This document shows, piece after piece, positions 35,084 to 43,822 of a stretch of DNA of 64,000 nt. How positions within the stretch are numbered: position 1 is the first letter of the stretch; each line of letters opens with the position of its first letter. Source of the DNA: JBFLYN01 sp040756655 (lineage in GTDB: Bacteria > Bacillota > Sulfobacillia > UBA8153); contig JBFLYN010000013.1 in NCBI GenBank assembly GCA_040756655.1, positions 1 through 64,000 of the forward strand, read 5' to 3'. Position numbers and translations under genes: made by a program. Below the pieces are notes generated by a model that was not told the DNA's origin, did not search any database, and worked only from the letters and a program-made list of their open reading frames with translations.

Positions 35084-35105
35084 CCCGGCCCATGACCAAA
35101 ATCCC

Positions 35106-35127
35106 GGCCCGGGGCATACCCCGGGCC
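35106..35127 (+). terminator. Hairpin terminator after frdA
   Basis: GGCCCGGGG (35106-35114) and CCCCGGGCC (35119-35127) form a perfect 9-bp stem with a CATA loop, followed by a pyrimidine-rich TCGTCCTTGT. It closes the fumarase-Hdr-Frd gene run. Confidence 0.65.
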
Positions 35128-35166
35128 TCGTCCTTGTATACCTGTGATAGAGAAGCCGGGGAGAGG

Positions 35167-35394
35167 ATGATCACAGGTGAAGAACAAGGGGGCCTGCTGG
35201 CCGGACTGCTGGTTGGTGCCCTGGTGGGCCTGGGTGCGGGAGTTGTCCTTGCCGGCCGGGACAACGGCGGGGAAATGGTGGATGAGGCCAGGGAGAGCCT
35301 GAAGGCGGCCCGGGAGGCATTGGCCCGGTCCCAGGAAATGGTGCTGCGCACGGTAGGAAGGGTGCTGGGGGCAGGAGAGAATCCCCTATCATGA
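35167..35394 (+). CDS. Small YtxH-like membrane protein
   Basis: A 75-residue protein: short N-terminus, one Gly/Leu/Val-rich membrane segment (LLAGLLVGALVGLGAGVVLAG), then an amphipathic helix with Glu, Lys and Arg. This is the YtxH/YtxG plan of Bacillota, small proteins of poorly known function. The start is ATG 35167; its stop overlaps the next ATG (ATGA), so the two membrane proteins are coupled. Lies after the terminator of the Frd operon, hence probably its own unit. Confidence 0.7.
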   Translation: MITGEEQGGLLAGLLVGALVGLGAGVVLAGRDNGGEMVDEARESLKAAREALARSQEMVLRTVGRVLGAGENPLS

Positions 35395-35810
35395 ACCCGG
35401 AACAGATCCTCCTGGGCGTGGTCGCTGCCTGCTCTTTTGTGACCATGCTGGCCCTGGTCGCCGCCATGGCCGTCCTTGGCCGGGTGTCCCAAAGCACGCG
35501 GGCACTGCAGGGCCGGGTGGAAGGGATGCTCATGGAACTGGAAAGACGGGCCATTCCGGCTCTGGGAGACGTGGGCGGGATGGCCCGGAATATCTCCGGT
35601 CTTGCCTTGGCCGGTCAGAGGCTCACCGAGGAGATCCTGATCACGAACATGGCCCGGCGCCTGGCCGGCCTACCGCCCCGCCCCCAAGGGCCTGCCGGCA
35701 ACCTGGCCGTGGTAAGGGCGGGCGTCGCAGTGCTCGTGCACGGACTGGAGTTGGCGTACCTTTTGGTCCAGCGCGGCCAGGATCACCACCCCGGGAACCA
35801 CGAGTCTTGA
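35391..35810 (+). CDS. Single-pass membrane protein of unknown function (DUF948-like)
   Basis: A 139-residue protein with one N-terminal membrane segment (about residues 7-30), followed by a predicted coiled region (STRALQGRVEGMLMELERR) and a helical tail. The arrangement resembles DUF948 proteins, which often accompany YtxH-like genes. No enzyme motif is present. It ends 4 bases before the end of a convergent gene on the other strand. Confidence 0.6.
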   Translation: MNPEQILLGVVAACSFVTMLALVAAMAVLGRVSQSTRALQGRVEGMLMELERRAIPALGDVGGMARNISGLALAGQRLTEEILITNMARRLAGLPPRPQGPAGNLAVVRAGVAVLVHGLELAYLLVQRGQDHHPGNHES

Positions 35811-35813
35811 CTT

Positions 35814-37112
35814 TCACACGGTAGCCGCGGCCCGGGCTGCCGTTAGCGGCCGGGCAAAGATGCCGGTGAGTCCAGATGCCTCCACCCGGGCGGCGATGGC
35901 CGCCACGTCAGTGGTGTAGGTACCCAGGTCCTGCATGCGCTGGAAGTATACGGAACCGGAGAAAGTATACTTCTTGAACAGGCCCTCCTCGGTGGCCATC
36001 TGCTCGCGTACGTAGGCCACGGCATCTCCTGTGACCAGGGTGCGGGGTAGGACAAGGGGACCCAGGCCGGCGGCCAGGCGAGCTGCGTTGTGGCCGGCCA
36101 GTGTCCCGGTAACTATGGCCTCGGTGTGGCCCACCAGCGGTCCTGCCTTCTCTCCGGCACAAAACAGGTTGTGGAGTCCCGTTACTTTCAAGGCATCATC
36201 CCGGGGCGACAGGGCCAGGTAACGCATGGAGTTCCCGCGTCCTCCGGCATAGGGATCCTCGAAACGCGCATTCTCCAGGCCGGGGATTTGCCGGAGCTTC
36301 TCGAGCGGGAAATACGAGGCCATGAGCTTGGCATGACCGGTATCCAGGAGGATGATGTTTTCGGCAAATTCCTTGAGCGCGTACTGCTGACAGGCCTTGA
36401 GGAGGAGGGCGTCCTTCTTCTGCATGTCTTCCGGGATGGAGACCATGGCCAACCCGGTTTCGTCGAGTTCCTTGATCAGGTGGGGGGCCAGCGAGTCCTT
36501 GTACAGCTTGCACGACCCGCTCATGGAACCCAGGGTGCCAGCGGCGGTACCGCCCATCATCTCCTTGACGCCGGCCTTGGCGGCCAGGCTTACCCGGGGC
36601 CCGTAGGTCGGGCAGCGCAAGACACACATGACGCAGCCGTGGCCGTAGCGCTGGCAGTTGCCCTGCGGTCCTGCAGAACCGGTGGCGTCCACGAACACTT
36701 CGGCTTCGAACTCATCATCGCCCGCCTGCACCGTCTCGATCCGTGCATCGCGGACCCGGCAGCCGGTCATCCTGGTTTCAAAAAGCAGTCTAACCCCGGT
36801 CTCCACCAGTTTCCGGCGCACAGCCGGCTCGATCTTGGCCACATCGTAAAGGGAAGCGTGAGAGTGCCCCGGGAACGACATGTTCCGGTGCCGGCTCACG
36901 CTGTCGGCCACCTGGAAAAGCTCCCCGCCCCCCATGGCTATCATCTCTTCGGTGGCGGTGAACCGGCCGTTGTTGCGCATGATACCGCCCACCAGCCCGG
37001 TGCCCAAAAGGGCGTCGGTCCGCTCCAACAAGGTCACCTGGGCCCCGGCACGGGCCGCGCTCAAAGCTGCGGCGCACCCGGCCCAACCCCCGCCCACCAC
37101 CAGGACTCCCAC
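35814..37112 (-). CDS. FAD-dependent oxidoreductase (GidA/TrmFO-like fold)
   Basis: A 432-residue flavoprotein. The N-terminal dinucleotide-binding motif VLVVGGGWAGCAAALSAARAG is followed by LLERTDALLGTG. The C-terminal part has a second FAD contact region, NLFCAGEKAGPLVGHTEAIVTGTLAG, much like GidA/TrmFO and related FAD-dependent oxidoreductases. A cysteine cluster in GNCQRYGHGCVMCVLRCPTYG (about residues 150-170) could bind a metal cluster. The start is GTG 37112 behind GGAGGGGG. It is alone on its strand with its own upstream region. Substrate unknown; a tRNA-modifying role is possible but not supported by context. Confidence 0.85.
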   Translation of the reverse strand: MGVLVVGGGWAGCAAALSAARAGAQVTLLERTDALLGTGLVGGIMRNNGRFTATEEMIAMGGGELFQVADSVSRHRNMSFPGHSHASLYDVAKIEPAVRRKLVETGVRLLFETRMTGCRVRDARIETVQAGDDEFEAEVFVDATGSAGPQGNCQRYGHGCVMCVLRCPTYGPRVSLAAKAGVKEMMGGTAAGTLGSMSGSCKLYKDSLAPHLIKELDETGLAMVSIPEDMQKKDALLLKACQQYALKEFAENIILLDTGHAKLMASYFPLEKLRQIPGLENARFEDPYAGGRGNSMRYLALSPRDDALKVTGLHNLFCAGEKAGPLVGHTEAIVTGTLAGHNAARLAAGLGPLVLPRTLVTGDAVAYVREQMATEEGLFKKYTFSGSVYFQRMQDLGTYTTDVAAIAARVEASGLTGIFARPLTAARAAATV

Positions 37113-37142
37113 AGTCTCGCCCCCCTCCGAGGTTTCCTACTA

Positions 37143-37157
37143 CTCATCAGTGATGAG
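37143..37157. promoter_or_regulatory. Perfect palindrome before the FAD oxidoreductase gene
   Basis: CTCATCA and TGATGAG flank a single G, 31-45 bases upstream of the GTG start on the minus strand. A TTATAC that could serve as -10 lies just beyond (about 37170-37175). The palindrome would sit near the start of transcription, where a repressor could act, or form a small 5' hairpin. Confidence 0.35.
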
Positions 37158-37357
37158 GAGTCTGAGGTATAACTTACATAGAACCAGCGATTCTTGAAAC
37201 ACGTTTTCTGCACGCCGGGCCCAACTCCTGCACAACCCCGGGCGGTTTCTCCTTTCCTTAGCTAGGTACGCGGGTGGCTTCGCGAACAACTCACCTTAGT
37301 GTTACGGTGGAGAGGAGCACGTGACGGGCAGGCGGCGAGAGTGAGAGCAGGAACTGG

Positions 37358-38258
37358 ATGGAAAGGGTCGAAAGCATCTGGCGAGCCAACAAGAGGAGGT
37401 CATCCCCCTCCGCACACTCAGCGGTCATACCGATGGTGTCGTGGGCCTTTCCCAGGACCAGGACTTTGTGTATTCTGGATCCAAGGACCTGACAGTGCGT
37501 ATCTGGAGCAGCAGGTGCGTCAGCGTGCTGCCGGGCTTTCCTGCGGGGTGAAGGTTGAACTGGACGGGCACCGGCTGTACGCCATCACCGCCCACGGGAC
37601 CAAGAACAAACTTTTCTCCGCCGTGGACAAGGGAAGCCTCGAAAAATGCACGGAGTTCGAACTGCCCGTCGAGTCGGACTTGCAGGGAGTCCAGCAGGAC
37701 CCGGACTACGTATACGTTTCGGCCCGAGATGGGAAGGTGTTCCTCATCCACAAGGGAACCCTGGACGTGGTCAGGGTCCTGCAGCAGGGCGAAAGCGGCA
37801 TCTGGTATATGCACGTGGACCAGCGCTGTCTCTACACCGCGTCGGTGGACCAGCTCATTCGGGCCTACGACAAGGGCAGCTGGGATGAGCCGCGCGTCTT
37901 CCGGGGCCACCAGGCCAACATCCAGGCGCTGGCGGGAGATGAGGATTACCTGTACTCCGTCGCCACGGACAAGGTGGCCATGGTCTGGGATAAGGCCACC
38001 GGTGACCTGATCTGGGAGTACAGGAAACTCTACCGCAAGGGAATGATGGGGCTGGCCTGCACCGGCACTCATCTCCTCATTACCAATGGGCACGGCGGGC
38101 TGACCATGGTGGCCAAGGGCCAGTGGTGCGCGCCACCGTTGAGGCGCCCGGATATCCGTGGTACCAGGGTCGTGGTAGATGAGACCCATGCGTTCTTCGC
38201 TGCGGGCAACGACATCTGGGTGTTGAACCTGGACGACCTCGGAGCGCGCCGGTCTTGA
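37358..38258 (+). pseudogene. WD40/beta-propeller-like protein, frameshifted
   Basis: The stretch encodes WD-type repeats: LSGHTDGVVGLSQDQDFVY, SGSKDLTVRIW, RVFRGHQANIQALAGDEDYLYSVATDKVAMVWD and others, about 280 residues in all. The coding passes between frames. The first repeat is read in a frame with no start codon (open from 37345 to a TGA after FPAG), and the rest continues in another frame from the same GGGG run, consistent with loss of one G. A third frame supplies the nearest ATG (37358) upstream. The propeller is probably a protein-interaction scaffold of unknown partner. It is called a pseudogene, though a single sequencing error at the G run could explain the main break. Confidence 0.65.
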
Positions 38259-38322
38259 CGAGGGAGAATCCTGGTTCATGGAGAACCGTACTAGAGTGGG
38301 GTCGTGGGAAAGGGGCGTCTGC

Positions 38323-39075
38323 ATGAAAGCGGCCATCATCGGAGGCAGCGGTTTCGGCGCATGGGAAGCTGGAAGAAGCCTGGAGGTGGAGACACCGTAT
38401 GGTCAGGCCGTGATCTTCTCCGGCCGCCAGGGGGAAGTGCTCTTCGTGCCGCGCCACGGCCCGGGCCACACCGTCCCCCCGCACCGTATCAACTACCGGG
38501 CAATGATCTGGGCGCTCTGGCACCTGAAGGTCAGGTGGGTGCTGGCCACGGCGGCGGTGGGGTCCCTGAGAAAGGAGATCGCGCCCGGCCGGGTGGTCCT
38601 GGTGGACCAATTCATCGACTGGACCCGGGCCCGACCTTTTACATTCTACGACCGGGACACAGTGGTCCACACGGACTTCACTGAACCCTACTGCCCCCAG
38701 CTCAGGCGTGTGCTCGGCCACCAGCTGGCCAAGGGCGGTCTGGATTTCGTGGACGGCGGTTGCTACGTGTGTACCGAGGGCCCCCGCTATGAGACCCCGG
38801 CTGAAGTAAAGGCCCTGGCCACGTTGGGCGGCGACGTGGTGGGCATGACCAACCTCCCCGAGGTAGTGTTGGCCCGGGAGGCCGGGCTCTGCTATGCCGT
38901 AGCTGCTGTGGTCACCAACTACGGCGCAGGCATCGGCCCTGGTAAGCTGGACCACCAGGAAGTGGTGGCCCTGATGGACACCGTGCGCCCGGAGATCCTG
39001 TCGGCCATGACCGCCAGCGTCCAGGATTTGCCGCCGGGCGAGTGTCCATGCCCGCCCCGGGCGGAATTGCTTTAG
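38323..39075 (+). CDS. 5'-methylthioadenosine phosphorylase-like purine nucleoside phosphorylase
   Basis: A 250-residue MTAP/PNP-family protein. The phosphate-binding start IIGGSGFG, RHGPGHTVPPHRINYRA, ATAAVGSL and the purine/ribose-site block CTEGPRYETPAEV followed by GMTNLPEVVLAREAGLCYAV match the family. It cleaves methylthioadenosine or methylthioinosine (or a related nucleoside) with phosphate. ATG 38323 follows AAGGGG by 8 bases; an earlier in-frame ATG at 38278 lacks a site. Sequence alone does not separate MTA from MTI phosphorylase. No methionine-salvage partner is adjacent. Confidence 0.9.
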   Translation: MKAAIIGGSGFGAWEAGRSLEVETPYGQAVIFSGRQGEVLFVPRHGPGHTVPPHRINYRAMIWALWHLKVRWVLATAAVGSLRKEIAPGRVVLVDQFIDWTRARPFTFYDRDTVVHTDFTEPYCPQLRRVLGHQLAKGGLDFVDGGCYVCTEGPRYETPAEVKALATLGGDVVGMTNLPEVVLAREAGLCYAVAAVVTNYGAGIGPGKLDHQEVVALMDTVRPEILSAMTASVQDLPPGECPCPPRAELL

Positions 39076-39303
39076 GCCCGTCTCCAAGTGGCACAAGGGC
39101 CGGCAGCACCGGACCGGCCACTCCACCAGCAGCCGGGGGTTGGAGTCAACCGACCTCCTGTACCACGGGCTGCCGTCCGGAAGGTCCTGCCGCCACCGGG
39201 TCGGGTATATCCTAAGGTCTTCCTGGCCAGCGGCGGCTCCATGGCCATCCATGGCAGCCGCATGCCGGGCAGGAACCCAAGACGCGACAGCTTCAAGCAC
39301 TGC

Positions 39304-39940
39304 CTAGGGCTGGAACGCGCCGTACACCCGCTTGACCAGGGCTATGGCGTGTTCACGGGTGGTATTGCCCAGCGGGTTGGTGAGGTTTTCGCCGATGCCC
39401 CTCATGATGTTGTTCTTAAAGGCAAAGAGGATCTCGTTGATGGCCCAGGAAGCGATGAGGTTCTCGCCGGCGAAGGCCACAACTCCGCTCGTGTCCTTGT
39501 CCAGGGAAGGCACAGCCGCCTCCAGCGCCCGAAAGAGCATAGCTGCGATTTCCTGCCGGGCGAATCCAGGGCTGCGCTCCAGCCGCCGAGGCAGTGCAGT
39601 TCGCTGTTGTCAACCCGGACCTTGCCGTCCGCCTTGACTACGATCGACTGCCCCTTCCCGGTTAGCCTGCTATCAAGCACTTCCAGGTTCCCGCCTGAAG
39701 CAACATGCATTAACACCCAGCCCGGAGCCTTTACCTGCAGATCCACGTTTTTCCAGGTACAGGCTCCCGCCTTCCGAAACCCAGATGGTGTTCAGGAGTT
39801 GGGCGTTGACGTTCCTGAGCTTCAGGCTCCCCAGCCACGATGTTGATAGACTGGGTTATGTCCGTGGGCCGGTTTTCCCAGCCCTGTGGTGTCTGGATCA
39901 ACAACGGCTCAGATGCCGGTTTTGCCGGAGCGGTCTTCAA
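39304..39940 (-). pseudogene. Decayed surface protein with beta-helix-like and SLH/stalk-like parts
   Basis: On the minus strand, reading frames change several times. Segments in order are: QTPQGWENRPTDITQSINIVAG; LKLRNVNAQLLNTIWVSEGGSLYLEK; VDLQVKAPGWVLMHVASG and NLEVLDSRLTGKGQSIVVKADGKVRVDNSELHCLGG; and finally FAGENLIASWAINEILFAF ending NPLGNTTREHAIALVKRVYGAF. The middle resembles a repetitive beta-helix, and the end resembles SLH or copper-amine-oxidase-type stalk domains with their TTREHA motif. At least three frameshifts separate them, so it is a broken gene. An IS copy lies directly upstream of it. Confidence 0.6.
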
Positions 39941-39974
39941 AGCTGGTTCATCAGCCGGTAGGATCGCGGGAGAT

Positions 39975-41401
39975 CTCGTAACTAAAGTTTTGTACTTTTG
40001 CTCCCAGAGTTACCCAGTAAGTCGGTGGCAGACTGTTTCCACAGTCACCCCTCTTTCGAACTGGGCGTATAGCCATCTAGCAAAGAGTAACTGAGCATGG
40101 TGCTGGCTCTGCCGACAGCCGTCTCCCCGGGTCGGTGGTGGCTGGTCCGTATTCCGGGAAGCCAGGAGGCCCCGTTGGGTCTCGGCCAACGTGTAGGCGA
40201 TGAGTACCAGCTCCAGGTAGCGCTCCACCCCACTGGTGCTGCGCAACTGGTAGTCATCAAAGCCCAGCAGTTGCTTGGCGTTGCGGTGGAAAGTTTCCAC
40301 CGGCCAGCCATGGCTATAGTGGGTCAACAGTCCCTGGGCGTCCAGCGCAGAGACTGCCTCCTGCTCCGGATGGAAGTGCGCATAGAACCTGGTTCCGTGG
40401 GATGGTGCGGCCGAGATCACGACCCGGGCCCGCAGGTTGCCGTCGACTTGGCGGACGCGGTAGGTCCGGTGGTTCACGGTCACGAGGTGATCCGGCATAC
40501 CGGTCCGGGTCGCCAGCTCGGCCAGGCTTATCCCTTGGGCGTAAGGAGCGTGGGCACACTCACGCAGCACCCGGTGGCTCTTGACGGCACACACCACTTC
40601 GAGACGCCGGTCCAGCGCCACTTGGATCAGGGTGCTGCTGGCATACCAGCTGTCCAACAGCACCACGGTACGGGTCCCCGGCACCGGCGTGAACTCAGCG
40701 ATGAGTTGGGCCGCCAGTGCCAATTTGGAGCGGAACTTACTTCCTGACTGGGAGCAGGCCCGCTGGCTCTGGTAGAGCAACGCCCCTACCGGATACCTAT
40801 AACCGGCGATGACATAGAGGGCGGTGACCCAGGAGTGACCCCATACTTGCTGCTGGTCAGCATGGGAGTAGTGCCAGCCCAGACCGGCCATCTTCTGGCC
40901 GGTCTTCCTCACGACCGTATCATCGATCACCAGCTAACCGGTAACCAGGGCACTGGTGGTATCGCGATACGGAGCTGGGAGAACTGCACCAACGTGTTCC
41001 AGCACCCATTGCCATGGGGTCCGCCGCAGCCAGTCGGGCTTCCAGGGAGCTCAGTTGACAAAGCGGTTAACATTGCTCTGGTCACGCTGTCACAGGTACC
41101 GCTGAACTTTGGTCAACTGGTTGATGGTATGTACCCCTACCCACAAGATCATGTGAGAATCAGGTGCCGGAAATGGTGACGCTGAGGTCGGCTCAGGTAC
41201 AGAGCAAACCGGTCTACGCAATCTCCAAACAACGCTTGCCAATTCTTGTCCAGGCTCCTGGTCTGCGGTATACTGGGTTTGAGCATGGTCCGTGCCTCCC
41301 TCAGGATGTTTGTTGCAACAACACCTTGCGAGGCGACCGGGCCATGTTTCTTTTAAGTATGGAAGCACCTACCAGAAGAACTACAAAACCTTAGCTCGTA
41401 A
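39975..41401 (-). mobile_element. IS4/IS701-type insertion sequence with intact ends and target duplication
   Basis: The element runs from 39982 to 41394 (about 1.41 kb). Imperfect terminal inverted repeats are CTAAAGTTTTGTACTTTTG (39982 onward) and, on the opposite strand, CTAAGGTTTTGTAGTTCTT (41394 backward), 17 of 23 positions matching. CTCGTAA is present on both sides (39975-39981 and 41395-41401), a 7-bp target duplication. Inside is a minus-strand DDE transposase that is broken by stops near its N-terminus. The intact duplication shows that this copy arrived by transposition and has not been rearranged since. Confidence 0.88.
40010..41286 (-). pseudogene. DDE transposase, N-terminally interrupted
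   Basis: The main open part (40010-40930, 306 residues) shows an IS4/IS701-type transposase core: VIDDTVVRKTGQKMAGLGWHYS with the first catalytic Asp pair, VVLLDSWYAS with the second Asp, and YSHGWPVETFHRNAKQLLGFDDYQLRS with the catalytic Glu. The N-terminal part starts at ATG 41286 (MLKPSIPQTRSLDKNWQALFGD) but meets stops within about 45 codons and again just before the core. No full-length protein can be made. The catalytic triad region itself appears intact, so decay is recent or limited to the N-terminal half. Confidence 0.85.
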
Positions 41402-41566
41402 GAGGCGCAGGGTCTTGGCCAGTGGGCGGGATACGATGCGGCGAATCACCGATGCCGTGGTAGCCGCTCCAGTCCCCGGCAAGATTCCACGTGTTACCTC
41501 CTTTGTCAAATGCATTTTGGCCATTAGCCACCAGGCTGTTGCCATGAAGCAGGCTTCCCGACCCAC
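41395..41566 (-). pseudogene. Small reading frame split by the IS element
   Basis: A minus-strand frame (from ATG 41566, with an AAAGGAGG at about 41495-41502) encodes MAKMHLTKEVTRGILPG and ASVIRRIVSRPLAKTLRLLR, and is cut by the IS. If the IS and one target copy are removed, the frame continues from 39974 to a stop near 39937 and reads DLPRSYRLMNQL. The stop then overlaps the TTG at 39940 that opens the decayed surface protein. The small protein is not recognised; it has a basic, possibly membrane-associated middle. The rest of 41567-41853 has no supported gene. Confidence 0.4.
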
Positions 41567-41853
41567 TGTCCGGTTTTTACTCCTGTGCTCTTTCCAGCGT
41601 TGTACTCATCAGCGGTGAAAGGCACGTGTCAAGACCCAGCAAATGCTCCACCGCGTCCCGGCAGGCAGACCATTTTCGCGGTGGAACTGGCGCGCACGTT
41701 CTTCCGCACCAAGCAGAAGCCAGCCACTCTCCACAAGGTGACCCGGGTTTTCCATGAGTCCGGGTTGCTGGCTCCATGTACGTGTCGCTAAAGCTGAGTG
41801 CAGCTTTCCAATGTGCATTTTACGCAATATACCTGATAATCCGCGTCGAACCC

Positions 41854-41883
41854 TTGTTACGCCGGAGTATGCTGTGGTATAAT
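41854..41883 (+). promoter_or_regulatory. Sigma-A type promoter
   Basis: TTGTTA at 41854-41859 and a perfect TATAAT at 41878-41883 are separated by 18 bases. Transcription would begin near 41890, which rules out the longer in-frame starts of the methyltransferase and favours a start at about 41911. It probably drives the methyltransferase and perhaps the Mrp genes beyond. Confidence 0.8.
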
Positions 41884-41910
41884 CACTACGATATCCGGGC
41901 AGCCGGGGCG

Positions 41911-42651
41911 GTGCGTTTGCAGGAACATACAGGACTTAAAGGAAAAGAGCAGTATATCTGCGACTTGTTCACCATCATCTGCCAAGATTACGATGCCATG
42001 AACCAGTGGATGAGTCTTGGGTTGTTGCGCCGGTGGCAAGAGGCGATGGTCATGAGCCTGCGGTTGGGGCCGGGGGACCGGGCCCTTGATGTTTGTTCGG
42101 GTACCGGAGAGGTGGCTCTTGCCATGGCCCGGGCCGGGGTCGTGGTGACGGGCCTCGATTTTTGCCAGGCCATGCTTGACCAAGCCGCCCAGAAAAGTCG
42201 TTCTCTTGGGCTGGATGTGGACTGGGTGCCGGGGAACGCCCTCGAGCTTCCCTTTGCTGATGAAGCGTTTGCCGGCACGGCGCTGGGGTTTTCTCTGCGT
42301 AACCTCACCGATCTGACCCGGTGTTTTGGCGAAATGGCCCGGGTGACCAGGACCGGCGGCCGGGTGGCCGTCATGGAGTTGGCGTGGCCGAGAAATCCGG
42401 TGGTGAGAGCGGGTTTTGGCCTTTATGTCCAGAAGCTGATCCCGGCCGCGGCCGCTTGGCTGTCTCCTCACGCTAGAAGGGACGCCGAAGCATACCAGCG
42501 CCTACAGCCTTTCAGGTACCTGCCGTCTTCCATCCGGGCGCTGCCGGATGAAGATGAGGTGATCAAGAAGATGGAGAGCGCCGGTCTGCAGGAAGTCCGG
42601 GCACGAAGGATGGCCTTGGGCGCGGTGTGCCTGTACACCGCCACAAGATAA
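41911..42651 (+). CDS. UbiE/MenG-like class I SAM-dependent methyltransferase
   Basis: About 246 residues. The N-terminal YDAMNQWMSLGLLRRWQ matches the UbiE/COQ5 motif, followed by the SAM-binding ALDVCSGTGEVALAMARAG, then LPFADEAFAGTALGFSLRNLTD and GGRVAVMELAWPRNP. UbiE/MenG methylates demethylmenaquinone or a related quinone precursor. The conserved pattern supports that role, but no other quinone gene is in the window. GTG 41911 (or TTG 41917) is chosen because the promoter lies at 41854-41883. It is 29 bases upstream of the Mrp cluster and probably co-transcribed. Confidence 0.85.
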   Translation: MRLQEHTGLKGKEQYICDLFTIICQDYDAMNQWMSLGLLRRWQEAMVMSLRLGPGDRALDVCSGTGEVALAMARAGVVVTGLDFCQAMLDQAAQKSRSLGLDVDWVPGNALELPFADEAFAGTALGFSLRNLTDLTRCFGEMARVTRTGGRVAVMELAWPRNPVVRAGFGLYVQKLIPAAAAWLSPHARRDAEAYQRLQPFRYLPSSIRALPDEDEVIKKMESAGLQEVRARRMALGAVCLYTATR

Positions 42652-42680
42652 ATAAGATTGACCCTTGGGGGAGAGAAACC

Positions 42681-43205
42681 GTGTTTTCCCGCACTGCACT
42701 GGGATGGACCATCGTCCTGGCCGCATTCTGGTTGGCCCTTTCGGGCACCGTGAGCGCGCAGGCAGCAGTAGCCGGCACCCTGGGGGCCCTGCTGGTGGTG
42801 GGGATGAACCGGCGGTCTTTGTTGTCCTTGCGCGAGTTGCCAGGCATGAACTGGAGAGGACTGGCCATCTGGCTTCACTACGGCACGCGCTTCCTCCTGG
42901 AGCTTCTCAAGGCCAATGTGCAGGTAGCCCTGCTGGTGCTGAGCCCCGGCCTGGATGTCTCGCCCCGGGTCATCAAGGTGCCCGGGCGCCTGCGGTCAGA
43001 TGCAGCCCGGGTCATACTGTCCAACACCATCACCCTAACGCCCGGTACCCTCACCATCGACGTGGATGACCATTCATTCACAGTGCATGCCATAACCGAG
43101 GAGGCAGCCCGGGGGGTGCAGGGCTGGATTATGGAAAGGCTCCTGTACCGCATGGAAGAAACGAGCCTGGCACGAAAGGGAGGTCCGGGCGGTGCCACTG
43201 GTTGA
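42681..43205 (+). CDS. Mrp-type antiporter subunit E
   Basis: A 174-residue MnhE/MrpE protein: two N-terminal membrane segments, then a cytoplasmic domain with the conserved VILSNTITLTPGTLTIDVDD, characteristic of the subunit. It opens a run of ten Mrp/Mbh-type genes that form a membrane sodium/proton antiporter complex. GTG 42681 follows GGGGGAGAG. Its end overlaps the start of subunit F by 14 bases. Confidence 0.95.
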   Translation: MFSRTALGWTIVLAAFWLALSGTVSAQAAVAGTLGALLVVGMNRRSLLSLRELPGMNWRGLAIWLHYGTRFLLELLKANVQVALLVLSPGLDVSPRVIKVPGRLRSDAARVILSNTITLTPGTLTIDVDDHSFTVHAITEEAARGVQGWIMERLLYRMEETSLARKGGPGGATG

Positions 43206-43464
43206 GCGCACTCTGGTGTATGCTTCCATAGCCCTGGTGGGCGTCATGTTCGTGGCCTTTTACCGGGCCGTGGTGGGGCCGACTCCAGCCGATCGCATCG
43301 TGGCCATCAACGTCATAGGAACCAAGGCCGTTTTGATAATGACCATGATTTCTTTCGCTTACGACCAGAAGTTTTTTCTTGATGTCAGCCTGGTCTATAC
43401 CCTGATCTCATTCCTGGCTACCCTAGGCCTGGCCAAGTACCTGGAAAAGGGCAGCCTGGGCTGA
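43192..43464 (+). CDS. Mrp-type antiporter subunit F
   Basis: A 90-residue MnhF/MrpF protein with three membrane segments and the family pattern YRAVVGPTPADRIVAINVIGTKAV. GTG 43192 overlaps subunit E. Small structural subunit of the antiporter membrane arm. Nothing unusual seen. Confidence 0.94.
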   Translation: MPLVERTLVYASIALVGVMFVAFYRAVVGPTPADRIVAINVIGTKAVLIMTMISFAYDQKFFLDVSLVYTLISFLATLGLAKYLEKGSLG

Positions 43465-43483
43465 TTGAGGAGGCGAAGGTGGC

Positions 43484-43822
43484 GTGCGGGACATCCTGGT
43501 CCTGATCTTCTTGTGCGGGGGGATCTTCTTTTTCACGGTGGGCGCCATTGGCCTCATCCGCCTTCCCGACGTTTTTACGCGTATCCATGCCACCACCAAG
43601 TGTGATACACTGGGGGCCGGGCTCATCCTGGTGGGACTGGTTATCCACGAGGGTTTCACCGCACCTTCGTTGAAGGTAGTGATGGTGCTCTTGTTCCTTT
43701 GGCTCACCAATCCGGCGGCGTCGCACCTTTTGGCCCGCGCCGTGTACCGCAGTGGTGAAGTGCCCGTGGAGACCATTGACCTGATCATCCAACGACCGGG
43801 AGGAGGGGCTGAGCATGGGTAA
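43484..43822 (+). CDS. Mrp-type antiporter subunit G
   Basis: A 112-residue MnhG/MrpG protein with three membrane segments and the signature GAIGLIRLPDVFTRIHATTKCDTLGAG region (the block around residues 22-48). GTG 43484 follows TTGAGGAGGCG. Overlaps the next gene by 8 bases. Confidence 0.94.
   Translation: MRDILVLIFLCGGIFFFTVGAIGLIRLPDVFTRIHATTKCDTLGAGLILVGLVIHEGFTAPSLKVVMVLLFLWLTNPAASHLLARAVYRSGEVPVETIDLIIQRPGGGAEHG

Noticed and set aside
41585..41791. Short plus-strand frame of 68 codons between the IS element and the methyltransferase
   Set aside because: No ribosome binding site, no known motif, and the region next to it is decayed. It is probably random.
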